Of a DNA stretch of 64,000 bases, positions 1 to 12,540 are shown piece by piece (positions within the stretch are counted from its first letter, which is position 1; each line of letters starts with the position of its first letter). Both the position numbers and the translations under genes were made by a program. The notes below the pieces were generated by a model. The model was not told the DNA's origin. It did not search any database and was given only the letters and a program-made list of their open reading frames with translations. The DNA comes from Micromussa lordhowensis (lineage: Eukaryota; Cnidaria; Anthozoa; Scleractinia; Lobophylliidae), in NCBI GenBank assembly GCA_964020085.1, contig CAXHUQ010001451.1, forward strand, positions 62,001 through 126,000, read 5' to 3'.

Positions 1-60
1 TAACTCGGCTCTGCGGGCACTTATGGAGCCGCAGTTTGCAGCAAAATCTTCCTCTATGAT

Positions 61-75
61 TGCACTTCAAGTGCA
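61..75. repeat. Perfect inverted repeat in each 219-bp monomer (7-bp arms, 1-nt spacer)
   Basis: The sequence tgcactt-c-aagtgca is a perfect palindrome around a single central base. This is the first copy, and it recurs every 219 bp. It is intact in most copies. Exceptions include a central c-to-t change near 3353 and 4010, which leaves the arms intact, and arm changes near 12775 (gtgtat), 14745 (gggcat), 16720 (gcgcat), 18470 (gcgcat) and 20440 (gagcat). A 15-bp dyad could be a protein-binding site, since satellite-binding proteins often recognise such dyads, or it may be incidental. The sequence alone does not decide. Confidence 0.75.
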
Positions 76-219
76 TACTAATTAGGAGATGATGCTATTT
101 GCGCCAGGGTGTTTTTGAAGCCCGTATAGTCGGCCTACTTTTTTGAGCATTTTCCCTTGGTCCCCCCTTGGCAAAATCTCAGAAAATGGCCGATTTAGGT
201 GTCCTTGGCAAATTTGTCA

Positions 220-438
220 TAACTCGGCTCTGCGGGCACTGATGGAGCCGCAGTTTGCAGCAAAATCTTCCTCTATGATTGCACTTCAAGTGCATACTAA
301 TTAGGAGATGATGCGATTTGCGCCAGGGTGTTTTTGAAGCCCGTATAGTCGGCCTACTTTTTTGAGCATTTTCCCTTGGTCCCCCCTTGGCAAAATCTCA
401 GAAAATGGCCGATTTAGGTGTCCTTGGCAAATTTGTCA
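220..438. repeat. Representative 219-bp monomer of array 1
   Basis: One complete unit in the phase used here. In order it holds: the taactcggctctgcgggcac block; a variable t/g site (tta or tga before tggagcc); a variable c/g site in aaaat[c/g]ttcc; the inverted repeat tgcacttcaagtgca; a taattagg block; a gcgccagggtg block followed by a run of five T; a run of six T in ctacttttttgag; a run of six C; and two copies of a ccttggcaaa motif 53 bp apart. The second of these runs into the 8-bp palindrome caaatttg. The period is a multiple of 3, so stop codons recur in register and block reading in each frame. Confidence 0.95.
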
Positions 439-3400
439 TAACTCGGCTCTGCGGGCACTGATGGAGCCGCAGTTTGCAGCAAAATGTTCCTCTATGATTG
501 CACTTCAAGTGCATACTAATTAGGAGATGATGCGATTTGCGCCAGGGTGTTTTTGAAGCCCGTATAGTCGGCCTACTTTTTTGAGCATTTTCCCTTGGTC
601 CCCCCTTGGCAAAATCTCAGAAACTGGCCGATTTAGGTGTCCTTGGCAAATTTGTCATAACTCGGCTCTGCGGGCACTTATGGAGCCGCAGTTTGCAGCA
701 AAATCTTCCTCTATGATTGCACTTCAAGTGCATACTAATTAGGAGATGATGCGATTTGCGCCAGGGTGTTTTTGAAGCCCGTATAGTCGGCCTACTTTTT
801 TGAGCATTTTCCCTTGGTCCCCCCTTGGCAAAATCTCAGAAAATGGCCGATTTAGGTGTCCTTGGCAAATTTGTCATAACTCGGCTCTGCGGGCACTGAT
901 GGAGCCGCAGTTTGCAGCAAAATCTTCCTCTATGATTGCACTTCAAGTGCATACTAATTAGGAGATGATGCGATTTGCGCCAGGGTGTTTTTGAAGCCCG
1001 TATAGTCGGCCTACTTTTTTGAGCATTTTCCCTTGGTCCCCCCTTGGCAAAATCTCAGAAAATGGCCGATTTAGGTGTCCTTGGCAAATTTGTCATAACT
1101 CGGCTCTGCGGGCACTTATGGAGCCGCAGTTTGCAGCAAAATCTTCCTCTATGATTGCACTTCAAGTGCATACTAATTAGGAGATGATGCGATTTGCGCC
1201 AGGGTGTTTTTGAAGCCCGTATAGTCGGCCTACTTTTTTGAGCATTTTCCCTTGGTCCCCCCTTGGCAAAATCTCAGAAAATGGCCGATTTAGGTGTCCT
1301 TGGCAAATTTGTCATAACTCGGCTCTGCGGGCACTTATGGAGCCGCGGTTTGCAGCAAAATGTTCCTCTATGATTGCACTTCAAGTGCATACTAATTAGG
1401 AGATGATGCGATTTGCGCCAGGGTGTTTTTGAAGCCCGTATAGTCGGCCTACTTTTTTGAGCATTTTCCCTTGGTCCCCCCTTGGCAAAATCTCAGAAAA
1501 TGGCCGATTTAGGTGTCCTTGGCAAATTTGTCATAACTCGGCTCTGCGGGCACTTATGGAGCCGCAGTTTGCAGCAAAATCTTCCTCTATGATTGCACTT
1601 CAAGTGCATACTAATTAGGAGATGATGCGATTTGCGCCAGGGTGTTTTTGAAGCCCGTATAGTCGGCCTACTTTTTTGAGCATTTTCCCTTGGTCCCCCC
1701 TTGGCAAAATCTCAGAAAATGGCCGATTTAGGTGTCCTTGGCAAATTTGTCATAACTCGGCTCTGCGGGCACTTATGGAGCCGCAGTTTGCAGCAAAATC
1801 TTCGTCTATGATTGCACTTCAAGTGCATACTAATTAGGAGATGATGCGATTTGCGCCAGGGTGTTTTTGAAGCCCGTATAGTCGGCCTACTTTTTTGAGC
1901 ATTTTCCCTTGGTCCCCCCTTGGCAAAATCTCAGAAAATGGCCGATTTAGGTGTCCTTGGCAAATTTGTCATAACTCGGCTCTGCGGGCACTTATGGAGC
2001 CGCAGTTTGCAGCAAAATCTTCCTCTATAATTGCACTTCAAGTGCATACTAATTAGGAGATGATGCGATTTGCGCCAGGGTGTTTTTGAAGCCCGTATAG
2101 TCGGCCTACTTTTTTGAGCATTTTCCCTTGGTCCCCCCTTGGCAAAATCTCAGAAAATGGCCGATTTAGGTGTCCTTGGCAAATTTGTCATAACTCGGCT
2201 CTGCGGGCACTTATGGAGCCGCAGTTTGCAGCAAAATCTTCCTCTATGATTGCACTTCAAGTGCATACTAATTAGGAGATGATGCGATTTGCGCCAGGGT
2301 GTTTTTGAAGCCCGTATAGTCGGCCTACTTTTTTGAGCATTTTCCCTTGGTCCCCCCTTGGCAAAATCTCAGAAAATGGCCGATTTAGGTGTCCTTGGCA
2401 AATTTGTCATAACTCGGCTCTGCGGGCACTGATGGAGCCGCAGTTTGCAGCAAAATCTTCGTCTATGATTGCACTTCAAGTGCATACTAATTAGGAGATG
2501 ATGCGATTTGCGCCAGGGTGTTTTTGAAGCCCGTATAGTCGGCCTACTTTTTTGAGCATTTTCCCTTGGTCCCCCCTTGGCAAAATCTCAGAAAATGGCC
2601 GATTTAGGTGTCCTTGGCAAATTTGTCATAACTCGGCTCTGCGGGCACTGATGGAGCCGCAGTTTGCAGCAAAATCTTCCTCTATGATTGCACTTCAAGT
2701 GCATACTAATTAGGAGATGATGCGATTTGCGCCAGGGTGTTTTTGAAGCCCGTATAGTCGGCCTACTTTTTTGAGCATTTTCCCTTGGTCCCCCCTTGGC
2801 AAAATCTCAGAAAATGGCCGATTTAGGTGTCCTTGGCAAATTTGTCATAACTCGGCTCTGCGGGCACTTATGGAGCCGCAGTTTGCAGCAAAATCTTCCT
2901 CTATGATTGCACTTCAAGTGCATACTAATTAGGAGATGATGCGATTTGCGCCAGGGTGTTTTTGAAGCCCGTATAGTCGGCCTACTTTTTTGAGCATTTT
3001 CCCTTGGTCCCCCCTTGGCAAAATCTCAGAAAATGGCCGATTTAGGTGTCCTTGGCAAATTTGTCATAACTCGGCTCTGCGGGCACTGATGGAGCCGCAG
3101 TTTGCAGCAAAATCTTCCTCTATGATTGCACTTCAAGTGCATACTAATTAGGAGATGATGCGATTTGCGCCAGGGTGTTTTTGAAGCCCGTATAGTCGGC
3201 CTACTTTTTTGAGCATTTTCCCTTGGTCCCCCCTTGGCAAAATCTCAGAAAATGGCCGATTTAGGTGTCCTTGGCAAATTTGTCATAACTCGGCTCTGCG
3301 GGCACTTATGGAGCCGCAGTTTGCAGCAAAATCTTCCTCTATGATTGCACTTTAAGTGCATACTAATTAGGAGATGATGCGATTTGCGCCAGGGTGTTTT

Positions 3401-6400
3401 TGAAGCCCGTATAGTCGGCCTACTTTTTTGAGCATTTTCCCTTGGTCCCCCCTTGGCAAAATCTCAGAAAATGGCCGATTTAGGTGTCCTTGGCAAATTT
3501 GTCATAACTCGGCTCTGCGGGCACTTATGGAGCCGCAGTTTGCAGCAAAATCTTCCTCTATGATTGCACTTCAAGTGCATACTAATTAGGAGATGATGCG
3601 ATTTGCGCCAGGGTGTTTTTGAAGCCCGTATAGTCGGCCTACTTTTTTGAGCATTTTCCCTTGGTCCCCCCTTGGCAAAATCTCAGAAAATGGCCGATTT
3701 AGGTGTCCTTGGCAAATTTGTCATAACTCGGCTCTGCGGGCACTGATGGAGCCGCAGTTTGCAGCAAAATCTTCCTCTATGATTGCACTTCAAGTGCATA
3801 CTAATTAGGAGATGATGCGATTTGCGCCAGGGTGTTTTTGAAGCCCGTATAGTCGGCCTACTTTTTTGAGCATTTTCCCTTGGTCCCCCCTTGGCAAAAT
3901 CTCAGAAAATGGCCGATTTAGGTGTCCTTGGCAAATTTGTCATAACTCGGCTCTGCGGGCACTTATGGAGCCGCAGTTTGCAGCAAAATCTTCCTCTATG
4001 ATTGCACTTTAAGTGCATACTAATTAGGAGATGATGCGATTTGCGCCAGGGTGTTTTTGAAGCCCGTATAGTCGGCCTACTTTTTTGAGCATTTTCCCTT
4101 GGTCCCCCCTTGGCAAAATCTCAGAAAATGGCCGATTTAGGTGTCCTTGGCAAATTTGTCATAACTCGGCTCTGCGGGCACTTATGGAGCCGCAGTTTGC
4201 AGCAAAATCTTCCTCTATGATTGCACTTCAAGTGCATACTAATTAGGAGATGATGCGATTTGCGCCAGGGTGTTTTTGAGGCCCGTATAGTCGGCCTACT
4301 TTTTTGAGCATTTTCCCTTGGTCCCCCCTTGGCAAAATCTCAGAAAATGGCCGATTTAGGTGTCCTTGGCAAATTTGTCATAACTCGGCTCTGCGGGCAC
4401 TTATGGAGCCGCAGTTTGCAGCAAAATCTTCCTCTATGATTGCACTTCAAGTGCATACTAATTAGGAGATGATGCGATTTGCGCCAGGGTGTTTTTGAAG
4501 CCCGTATAGTCGGCCTACTTTTTTGAGCATTTTCCCTTGGTCCCCCCTTGGCAAAATCTCAGAAAATGGCCGATTTAGGTGTCCTTGGCAAATTTGTCAT
4601 AACTCGGCTCTGCGGGCACTTATGGAGCCGCAGTTTGCAGCAAAATCTTCCTCTATGATTGCACTTCAAGTGCATACTAATTAGGAGATGATGCGATTTG
4701 CGCCAGGGTGTTTTTGAAGCCCGTATAGTCGGCCTACTTTTTTGAGCATTTTCCCTTGGTCCCCCCTTGGCAAAATCTCAGAAAATGGCCGATTTAGGTG
4801 TCCTTGGCAAATTTGTCATAACTCGGCTCTGCGGGCACTTATGGAGCCGCAGTTTGCAGCAAAATCTTCCTCTATGATTGCACTTCAAGTGCATACTAAT
4901 TAGGAGATGATGCGATTTGCGCCAGGGTGTTTTTGAAGCCCGTATAGTCGGCCTACTTTTTTGAGCATTTTCCCTTGGTCCCCCCTTGGCAAAATCTCAG
5001 ATAATGGCCGATTTAGGTGTCCTTGGCAAATTTGTCATAACTCGGCTCTGCGGGCACTGATGGAGCCGCAGTTTGCAGCAAAATCTTCCTCTATGATTGC
5101 ACTTCAAGTGCATACTAATTAGGAGATGATGCGATTTGCGCCAGGGTGTTTTTGAAGCCCGTATAGTCGGCCTACTTTTTTGAGCATTTTCCCTTGGTCC
5201 CCCCTTGGCAAAATCTCAGAAAATGGCCGATTTAGGTGTCCTTGGCAAATTTGTCATAACTCGGCTCTGCGGGCACTTATGGAGCCGCAGTTTGCAGCAA
5301 AATCTTCCTCTATGATTGCACTTCAAGTGCATACTAATTAGGAGATGATGCGATTTGCGCCAGGGTGTTTTTGAAGCCCGTATAGTCGGCCTACTTTTTT
5401 GAGCATTTTCCCTTGGTCCCCCCTTGGCAAAATCTCAGAAAATGGCCGATTTAGGTGTCCTTGGCAAATTTGTCATAACTCGGCTCTGCGGGCACTTATG
5501 GAGCCGCAGTTTGCAGCAAAATCTTCGTCTATGATTGCACTTCAAGTGCATACTAATTAGGAGATGATGCGATTTGCGCCAGGGTGTTTTTGAAGCCCGT
5601 ATAGTCGGCCTACTTTTTTGAGCATTTTCCCTTGGTCCCCCCTTGGCAAAATCTCAGAAAATGGCCGATTTAGGTGTCCTTGGCAAATTTGTCATAACTC
5701 GGCTCTGCGGGCACTTATGGAGCCGCAGTTTGCAGCAAAATCTTCCTCTATGATTGCACTTCAAGTGCATACTAATTAGGAGATGATGCGATTTGCGCCA
5801 GGGTGTTTTTGAAGCCCGTATAGTCGGCCTACTTTTTTGAGCATTTTCCCTTGGTCCCCCCTTGGCAAAATCTCAGAAAATGGCCGATTTAGGTGTCCTT
5901 GGCAAATTTGTCATAACTCGGCTCTGCGGGCACTTATGGAGCCGCAGTTTGCAGCAAAATCTTCCTCTATGATTGCACTTCAAGTGCATACTAATTAGGA
6001 GATGATGCGATTTGCGCCAGGGTGTTTTTGAAGCCCGTATAGTCGGCCTACTTTTTTGAGCATTTTCCCTTGGTCCGCCCTTGGCAAAATCTCAGAAAAT
6101 GGCCGATTTAGGTGTCCTTGGCAAATTTGTCATAACTCGGCTCTGCGGGCACTGATGGAGCCGCAGTTTGCAGCAAAATCTTCCTCTATGATTGCACTTC
6201 AAGTGCATACTAATTAGGAGATGATGCGATTTGCGCCAGGGTGTTTTTGAAGCCCGTATAGTCGGCCTACTTTTTTGAGCATTTTCCCTTGGTCCCCCCT
6301 TGGCAAAATCTCAGAAAATGGCCGATTTAGGTGTCCCTGGCAAATTTGTCATAACTCGGCTCTGCGGGCACTTATGGAGCCGCAGTTTGCAGCAAAATCT

Positions 6401-8999
6401 TCCTCTATGATTGCACTTCAAGTGCATACTAATTAGGAGATGATGCGATTTGCGCCAGGGTGTTTTTGAAGCCCGTATAGTCGGCCTACTTTTTTGAGCA
6501 TTTTCCCTTGGTCCCCCCTTGGCAAAATCTCAGAAAATGGCCGATTTAGGTGTCCTTGGCAAATTTGTCATAACTCGGCTCTGCGGGCACTTATGGAGCC
6601 GCAGTTTGCAGCAAAATCTTCCTCTATGATTGCACTTCAAGTGCATACTAATTAGGAGATGATGCGATTTGCGCCAGGGTGTTTTTGAAGCCCGTATAGT
6701 CGGCCTACTTTTTTGAGCATTTTCCCTTGGTCCGCCCTTGGCAAAATCTCAGAAAATGGCCGATTTAGGTGTCCTTGGCAAATTTGTCATAACTCGGCTC
6801 TGCGGGCACTGATGGAGCCGCAGTTTGCAGCAAAATCTTCCTCTATGATTGCACTTCAAGTGCATACTAATTAGGAGATGATGCGATTTGCGCCAGGGTG
6901 TTTTTGAAGCCCGTATAGTCGGCCTACTTTTTTGAGCATTTTCCCTTGGTCCCCCCTTGGCAAAATCTCAGAAAATGGCCGATTTAGGTGTCCCTGGCAA
7001 ATTTGTCATAACTCGGCTCTGCGGGCACTGATGGAGCCGCAGTTTGCAGCAAAATCTTCCTCTATGATTGCACTTCAAGTGCATACTAATTAGGAGATGA
7101 TGCGATTTGCGCCAGGGTGTTTTTGAAGCCCGTATAGTCGGCCTACTTTTTTGAGCATTTTCCCTTGGTCCCCCCTTGGCAAAATCTCAGAAAATGGCCG
7201 ATTTAGGTGTCCTTGGCAAATTTGTCATAACTCGGCTCTGCGGGCACTTATGGAGCCGCAGTTTGCAGCAAAATCTTCCTCTATGATTGCACTTCAAGTG
7301 CATACTAATTAGGAGATGATGCGATTTGCGCCAGGGTGTTTTTGAAGCCCGTATAGTCGGCCTACTTTTTTGAGCATTTTCCCTTGGTCCCCCCTTGGCA
7401 AAATCTCAGAAAATGGCCGATTTAGGTGTCCTTGGCAAATTTGTCATAACTCGGCTCTGCGGGCACTGATGGAGCCGCAGTTTGCAGCAAAATGTTCCTC
7501 TATGATTGCACTTCAAGTGCATACTAATTAGGAGATGATGCGATTTGCGCCAGGGTGTTTTTGAAGCCCGTATAGTCGGCCTACTTTTTTGAGCATTTTC
7601 CCTTGGTCCCCCCTTGGCAAAATCTCAGAAAATGGCCGATTTAGGTGTCCTTGGCAAATTTGTCATAACTCGGCTCTGCGGGCACTTATGGAGCCGCAGT
7701 TTGCAGCAAAATCTTCCTCTATGATTGCACTTCAAGTGCATACTAATTAGGAGATGATGCGATTTGCGCCAGGGTGTTTTTGAAGCCCGTATAGTCGGCC
7801 TACTTTTTTGAGCATTTTCCCTTGGTCCCCCCTTGGCAAAATCTCAGAAAATGGCCGATTTAGGTGTCCTTGGCAAATTTGTCATAACTCGGCTCTGCGG
7901 GCACTTATGGAGCCGCAGTTTCCAGCAAAATCTTCCTCTATGATTGCACTTCAAGTGCATACTAATTAGGAGATGATGCGATTTGCGCCAGGGTGTTTTT
8001 GAAGCCCGTATAGTCGGCCTACTTTTTTGAGCATTTTCCCTTGGTCCCCCCTTGGCAAAATCTCAGAAAATGGCCGATTTAGGTGTCCTTGGCAAATTTG
8101 TCATAACTCGGCTCTGCGGGCACTTATGGAGCCGCAGTTTGCAGCAAAATCTTCCTCTATGATTGCACTTCAAGTGCATACTAATTAGGAGATGATGCGA
8201 TTTGCGCCAGGGTGTTTTTGAAGCCCGTATAGTCGGCCTACTTTTTTGAGCATTTTCCCTTGGTCCCCCCTTGGCAAAATCTCAGAAAATGGCCGATTTA
8301 GGTGTCCTTGGCAAATTTGTCATAACTCGGCTCTGCGGGCACTTATGGAGCCGCAGTTTGCAGCAAAATCTTCCTCTATGATTGCACTTCAAGTGCATAC
8401 TAATTAGGAGATGATGCGATTTGCGCCAGGGTGTTTTTGAAGCCCGTATAGTCGGCCTACTTTTTTGAGCATTTTCCCTTGGTCCCCCCTTGGCAAAATC
8501 TCAGAAAATGGCCGATTTAGGTGTCCTTGGCAAATTTGTCATAACTCGGCTCTGCGGGCACTTATGGAGCCGCAGTTTGCAGCAAAATGTTCCTCTATGA
8601 TTGCACTTCAAGTGCATACTAATTAGGAGATGATGCGATTTGCGCCAGGGTGTTTTTGAAGCCCGTATAGTCGGCCTACTTTTTTGAGCATTTTCCCTTG
8701 GTCCCCCCTTGGCAAAATCTCAGAAAATGGCCGATTTAGGTGTCCTTGGCAAATTTGTCATAACTCGGCTCTGCGGGCACTTATGGAGCCGCAGTTTGCA
8801 GCAAAATCTTCCTCTATGATTGCACTTCAAGTGCATACTAATTAGGAGATGATGCGATTTGCGCCAGGGTGTTTTTGAAGCCCGTATAGTCGGCCTACTT
8901 TTTTGAGCATTTTCCCTTGGTCCCCCCTTGGCAAAATCTCAGAAAATGGCCGATTTAGGTGTCCTTGGCAAATTTGTCATAACTCGGCTCTGCGGGCAC

Positions 9000-11900
9000 T
9001 TATGGAGCCGCAGTTTGCAGCAAAATCTTCCTCTATGATTGCACTTCAAGTGCATACTAATTAGGAGATGATGCGATTTGCGTCAGGGTGTTTTTGAAGG
9101 CCGTATAGTCGGCCTACTTTTTTGAGCATTTTCCCTTGGTCCCCCCTTGGCAAAATCTCAGAAAATGGCCGATTTAGGTGTCCTTGGCAAATTTGTCATA
9201 ACTCGGCTCTGCGGGCACTTATGGAGCCGCAGTTTGCAGCAAAATCTTCCTCTATGATTGCACTTCAAGTGCATACTAATTAGGAGATGATGCGATTTGC
9301 GTCAGGGTGTTTTTGAAGCCCGTATAGTCGGCCTACTTTTTTGAGCATTTTCCCTTGGTCCCCCCTTGGCAAAATCTCAGAAAATGGCCGATTTAGGTGT
9401 CCTTGGCAAATTTGTCATAACTCGGCTCTGCGGGCACTTATGGAGCCGCAGTTTGCAGCAAAATCTTCCTCTATGATTGCACTTCAAGTGCATACTAATT
9501 AGGAGATGATGCGATTTGCGCCAGGGTGTTTTTGAAGCCCGTATAGTCGGCCTACTTTTTTGAGCATTTTCCCTTGGTCCCCCCTTGGCAAAATCTCAGA
9601 AAATGGCCGATTTAGGTGTCCTTGGCAAATTTGTCATAACTCGGCTCTGCGGGCACTTATGGAGCCGCAGTTTGCAACAAAATCTTCCTCTATGATTGCA
9701 CTTCAAGTGCATACTAATTAGGAGATGATGCGATTTGCGCCAGGGTGTTTTTGAAGCCCGTATAGTCGGCCTACTTTTTTGAGCATTTTCCCTTGGTCCC
9801 CCCTTGGCAAAATCTCAGAAAATGGCCGATTTAGGTGTCCTTGGCAAATTTGTCATAACTCGGCTCTGCGGGCACTTATGGAGCCGCAGTTTGCAACAAA
9901 ATCTTCCTCTATGATTGCACTTCAAGTGCATACTAATTAGGAGATGATGCGATTTGCGCCAGGGTGTTTTTGAAGCCCGTATAGTCGGCCTACTTTTTTG
10001 AGCATTTTCCCTTGGTCCCCCCTTGGCAAAATCTCAGAAAATGGCCGATTAAGGTGTCCTTGGCAAATTTGTCATAACTCGGCTCTGCGGGCACTTATGG
10101 AGCCGCAGTTTGCAGCAAAATCTTCCTCTATGATTGCACTTCAAGTGCATACTAATTAGGAGATGATGCGATTTGCGCCAGGGTGTTTTTGAAGCCCGTA
10201 TAGTCGGCCTACTTTTTTGAGCATTTTCCCTTGGTCCCCCCTTGGCAAAATCTCAGAAAATGGCCGATTTAGGTGTCCTTGGCAAATTTGTCATAACTCG
10301 GCTCTGCGGGCACTTATGGAGCCGCAGTTTGCAGCAAAATCTTCCTCTATGATTGCACTTCAAGTGCATACTAATTAGGAGATGATGCGATTTGCGCCAG
10401 GGTGTTTTTGAAGCCCGTATAGTCGGCCTACTTTTTTGAGCATTTTCCCTTGGTCCCCCCTTGGCAAAATCTCAGAAAATGGCCGATTTAGGTGTCCTTG
10501 GCAAATTTGTCATAACTCGGCTCTGCGGGCACTTATGGAGCCGCAGTTTGCAGCAAAATGTTCCTCTATGATTGCACTTCAAGTGCATACTAATTAGGAG
10601 ATGATGCGATTTGCGCCAGGGTGTTTTTGAAGCCCGTATAGTCGGCCTACTTTTTTGAGCATTTTCCCTTGGTCCCCCCTTGGCAAAATCTCAGAAAATG
10701 GCCGATTTAGGTGTCCTTGGCAAATTTGTCATAACTCGGCTCTGCGGGCACTTATGGAGCCGCAGTTTGCAGCAAAATCTTCCTCTATGATTGCACTTCA
10801 AGTGCATACTAATTAGGAGATGATGCGATTTGCGCCAGGGTGTTTTTGAAGCCCGTATAGTCGGCCTACTTTTTTGAGCATTTTCCCTTGGTCCCCCCTT
10901 GGCAAAATCTCAGAAAATGGCCGATTTAGGTGTCCTTGGCAAATTTGTCATAACTCGGCTCTGCGGGCACTTATGGAGCCGCAGTTTGCAGCAAAATCTT
11001 CCTCTATGATTGCACTTCAAGTGCATACTAATTAGGAGATGATGCGATTTGCGTCAGGGTGTTTTTGAAGGCCGTATAGTCGGCCTACTTTTTTGAGCAT
11101 TTTCCCTTGGTCCCCCCTTGGCAAAATCTCAGAAAATGGCCGATTTAGGTGTCCTTGGCAAATTTGTCATAACTCGGCTCTGCGGGCACTTATGGAGCCG
11201 CAGTTTGCAGCAAAATCTTCCTCTATGATTGCACTTCAAGTGCATACTAATTAGGAGATGATGCGATTTGCGTCAGGGTGTTTTTGAAGCCCGTATAGTC
11301 GGCCTACTTTTTTGAGCATTTTCCCTTGGTCCCCCCTTGGCAAAATCTCAGAAAATGGCCGATTTAGGTGTCCTTGGCAAATTTGTCATAACTCGGCTCT
11401 GCGGGCACTTATGGAGCCGCAGTTTGCAGCAAAATCTTCCTCTATGATTGCACTTCAAGTGCATACTAATTAGGAGATGATGCGATTTGCGCCAGGGTGT
11501 TTTTGAAGCCCGTATAGTCGGCCTACTTTTTTGAGCATTTTCCCTTGGTCCCCCCTTGGCAAAATCTCAGAAAATGGCCGATTTAGGTGTCCTTGGCAAA
11601 TTTGTCATAACTCGGCTCTGCGGGCACTTATGGAGCCGCAGTTTGCAGCAAAATGTTCCTCTATGATTGCACTTCAAGTGCATACTAATTAGGAGATGAT
11701 GCGATTTGCGCCAGGGTGTTTTTGAAGCCCGTATAGTCGGCCTACTTTTTTGAGCATTTTCCCTTGGTCCCCCCTTGGCAAAATCTCAGAAAATGGCCGA
11801 TTTAGGTGTCCTTGGCAAATTTGTCATAACTCGGCTCTGCGGGCACTTATGGAGCCGCAGTTTGCAACAAAATCTTCCTCTATGATTGCACTTCAAGTGC

Positions 11901-12540
11901 ATACTAATTAGGAGATGATGCGATTTGCGCCAGGGTGTTTTTGAAGCCCGTATAGTCGGCCTACTTTTTTGAGCATTTTCCCTTGGTCCCCCCTTGGCAA
12001 AATCTCAGAAAATGGCCGATTAAGGTGTCCTTGGCAAATTTGTCATAACTCGGCTCTGCGGGCACTTATGGAGCCGCAGTTTGCAGCAAAATCTTCCTCT
12101 ATGATTGCACTTCAAGTGCATACTAATTAGGAGATGATGCGATTTGCGCCAGGGTGTTTTTGAAGCCCGTATAGTCGGCCTACTTTTTTGAGCATTTTCC
12201 CTTGGTCCCCCCTTGGCAAAATCTCAGAAAATGGCCGATTTAGGTGTCCTTGGCAAATTTGTCATAACTCGGCTCTGCGGGCACTTATGGAGCCGCAGTT
12301 TGCAGCAAAATCTTCCTCTATGATTGCACTTCAAGTGCATACTAATTAGGAGATGATGCGATTTGCGTCAGGGTGTTTTTGAAGCCCGTATAGTCGGCCT
12401 ACTTTTTTGAGCATTTTCCCTTGGTCCCCCCTTGGCAAAATCTCAGAAAATGGCCGATTTAGGTGTCCTTGGCAAATTTGTCATAACTCGGCTCTGCGGG
12501 CACTTATGGAGCCGCAGTTTGCAGCAAAATGTTCCTCTAT
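9000..12540. repeat. Nine-monomer (1971-bp) block duplication within array 1
   Basis: Rare markers recur exactly 1971 bp (9 x 219) apart: gcgtcag at 9081 and 11052, and at 9300 and 11271; the linked gaaggccg variant near 9097 and 11068; gattaagg at 10051 and 12022; tgcaaca near 9890 and 11861; and aaaatgttcc at 10560 and 12531. An earlier gttcc copy at 8589 also fits the spacing. One monomer in the block does not match: the tgcaaca copy near 9671 has a normal, gttcc-type partner near 11642. The simplest reading is a tandem block duplication by unequal exchange, followed by conversion of single monomers. Confidence 0.8.

Larger units (their letters stand above)
1..7500. repeat. Array 1 left sector: monomers marked by cactgatgg and the c-form of aaaatcttcc
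   Basis: A subregion distinguished by shared variants. The g form of cact[t/g]atgg recurs at about 240, 459, 897, 2430, 2649, 3087, 3744, 5058, 6153, 6810, 7029 and 7467, and I did not see it after about 7.5 kb. The aaaatgttcc form is rare here (near 485, 1361 and 7493), although it becomes common further right. A cttcgtcta form appears near 1803, 2460 and 5527. Few indels or clustered mutations are present, so this is the most uniform part of array 1. Confidence 0.7.
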
